6,471 bases of DNA from Desulfohalobiaceae bacterium. GTDB lineage: Bacteria > Desulfobacterota > Desulfovibrionia > Desulfovibrionales > Desulfothermaceae. The notes under the pieces are model-generated. The model was not told the DNA's origin. It made no database searches and worked only from the letters and a program-made list of their open reading frames with translations. Below are positions 6,179 to 6,471 of the stretch, piece after piece (positions within the stretch are counted from its first letter, which is position 1; each line of letters starts with the position of its first letter). The stretch lies in assembly GCA_021737525.1 (NCBI GenBank), contig JAIPDU010000094.1, positions 1-6,471 on the forward strand. Reading direction: 5' to 3'. Made by a program: the position numbers and the translations under genes.

Positions 6179-6283
6179 CCCTTCACCCACTTGAATGACG
6201 AGTTATTGCCACTCGGCCGGTTGAGGTGATCCTGGAAACCGGTTGGGCATAAGCAACGTCGCGGGTATAAAGTGGGTGAAGGG
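6179..6283 (+). other. Riboswitch insertion 2: 14-bp helix closing a long bulged stem
   Basis: CCCTTCACCCACTT (6179-6192) pairs perfectly with AAGTGGGTGAAGGG (6270-6283). Inside, GACG (6197-6200) pairs with CGTC (6257-6260), TTAT (6203-6206) with ATAA (6249-6252), and GCC (6208-6210) with GGC (6246-6248). CCGGTT (6217-6222) pairs with AACCGG (6237-6242), and AGG-TGAT-CCT caps the stem (6224-6233). The insertion sits between the CGCGG and CCGCG arms of a peripheral aptamer helix. Confidence 0.8.
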
Positions 6284-6344
6284 AAGTAGGACGATCCGCG
6301 AGTCAGAAGACCTGCCAGGCCGCGTAGGTTTTGGTGGAGATGGC

Positions 6345-6388
6345 AAATCCCCAAGCCGATTGAAACAATCGGTTTGGGGATTTTTTTT
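6345..6388 (+). terminator. Rho-independent terminator, riboswitch expression platform
   Basis: An 18-bp stem pairs AAATCCCCAAGCCGATTG (6345-6362) with CAATCGGTTTGGGGATTT (6366-6383), with a single G-T wobble. It has an AAA loop and ends in eight Ts (6381-6388). It lies about 20 bases after the aptamer and 38 bases before the next start codon. This is the arrangement of a transcription-attenuating riboswitch: ligand-bound aptamer favours termination before the downstream gene. An antiterminator is not certain; GGTTTTGG near 6328-6335 could pair with part of the left arm (CCAAGCC). Confidence 0.95.
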
Positions 6389-6425
6389 ATCCCGAGCAGA
6401 ACCGGAAATACCAAGGAGGAAAAGC

Positions 6426-6471
6426 ATGGAGCGAGCCGAGCACGATTTGAAGGAGATTGTGGCCGCAATCA
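6426..6471 (+). CDS. Start of a riboswitch-controlled gene (partial, product unknown)
   Basis: A new gene begins at ATG 6426, preceded by the near-perfect ribosome binding site AAGGAGG (6413-6419) with six bases of spacing. Only 15 codons are inside the window (MERAEHDLKEIVAAI), too few to identify the product. The N-terminus is charged, with no signal peptide or membrane segment, so a cytoplasmic protein is likely. Its place directly behind a cobalamin riboswitch and terminator suggests a role in cobalamin or cobalt metabolism, or a B12-independent alternative enzyme. This is inference from position only. Confidence 0.75.
   Translation, partial: MERAEHDLKEIVAAI

Larger units (their letters stand above)
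5934..6323 (+). promoter_or_regulatory. Cobalamin (adenosylcobalamin-type) riboswitch with two large insertions
   Basis: The conserved B12 aptamer core is present in order. TTCCC (5944-5948) pairs with GGGAA (5986-5990). GCCGG-TGAGAAT-CCGGC occupies 5991-6007. The CCCGCCGCTGTAAGCGG box is at 6013-6029, GCCACTG at 6048-6054 and GGGAAGG at 6164-6170. The 3' B12 box AGTCAGAAGACCTGCC is at 6301-6316. P1 closes through CCTGG (5939-5943) with CCAGG (6315-6319) plus GCG/CGC. CGCGG (6171-6175) pairs with CCGCG (6296-6300). An extra perfect 11-bp hairpin sits at 5949-5975. Two oversized structured insertions (6056-6161 and 6179-6283) make the element about 390 nt, much longer than the roughly 200 nt usual for the class. 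It lies after nrdJ and ahead of the gene starting at 6426. With the terminator downstream it is expected to lower that gene's expression when cobalamin is plentiful. Confidence 0.93.

Noticed and set aside
5934..6323. The riboswitch as a regulator of nrdJ
   Set aside because: It lies downstream of nrdJ on the same strand, with its terminator ahead of the gene at 6426, so it cannot attenuate nrdJ in cis.
1..6471. CRISPR array, tRNA or rRNA genes, transposase
   Set aside because: No spaced direct repeats, tRNA cloverleaf, rRNA core sequence or transposase motif was recognised on either strand.

Overview
This window comes from a GC-rich Gram-negative bacterium. A Tol-Pal outer-membrane module, an adenosylcobalamin-dependent (class II) ribonucleotide reductase and a large cobalamin riboswitch would suit an anaerobic or facultative lineage. 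The palindromic repeat ending in a TTTTTCAACAGCCTG-type terminus looks like elements I associate with sulfate-reducing Deltaproteobacteria (Desulfobacterota, perhaps Desulfovibrionales). That taxonomic reading is an inference; no marker gene here settles it.

Layout. (1) Positions 3-185 hold the last 60 codons of tolB, followed after about 137 bp by a complete pal (323-928). Both belong to the Tol-Pal system that ties the outer membrane to peptidoglycan. (2) Positions 929-1143 hold a strong 18-bp hairpin and then a REP/MITE-like palindromic repeat of about 166 bp. The outer end of the repeat supplies the stop codon of a convergent minus-strand gene of unknown function (1136-1618, 160 aa). (3) Positions 1619-1934 are a non-coding divergent intergenic region. 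(4) Positions 1935-2342 encode an unrecognised 135-aa protein with a good ribosome binding site, 96 bp upstream of and co-oriented with nrdJ. (5) Positions 2439-5825 encode NrdJ, a class II ribonucleotide reductase interrupted by a 373-aa intein with LAGLIDADG endonuclease motifs (3324-4442). The intein sits immediately before the catalytic thiyl-radical cysteine of the NPCGE motif. Precise splicing would leave a normal reductase of about 755 aa. (6) Positions 5826-6425 carry no protein gene. They hold a weak hairpin, a cobalamin riboswitch (about 5934-6323) and a textbook intrinsic terminator (6345-6388). (7) At 6426 a new gene starts with a strong ribosome binding site, but only 15 codons are visible.

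How the parts fit. The enzyme that needs adenosylcobalamin (NrdJ) lies directly upstream of a B12-sensing leader that controls the next gene, which is probably a cobalamin or cobalt acquisition or synthesis gene, or a B12-alternative enzyme. The most unusual features are the two very large structured insertions in the riboswitch. Each is closed by a perfect 14-15-bp helix, and the two helices are near copies of each other that differ by compensated base pairs. The sequences also permit a competing 14-bp hairpin that would place a conserved aptamer segment in its loop. The intein at the catalytic cysteine and the unknown gene ahead of nrdJ are the other points worth follow-up.
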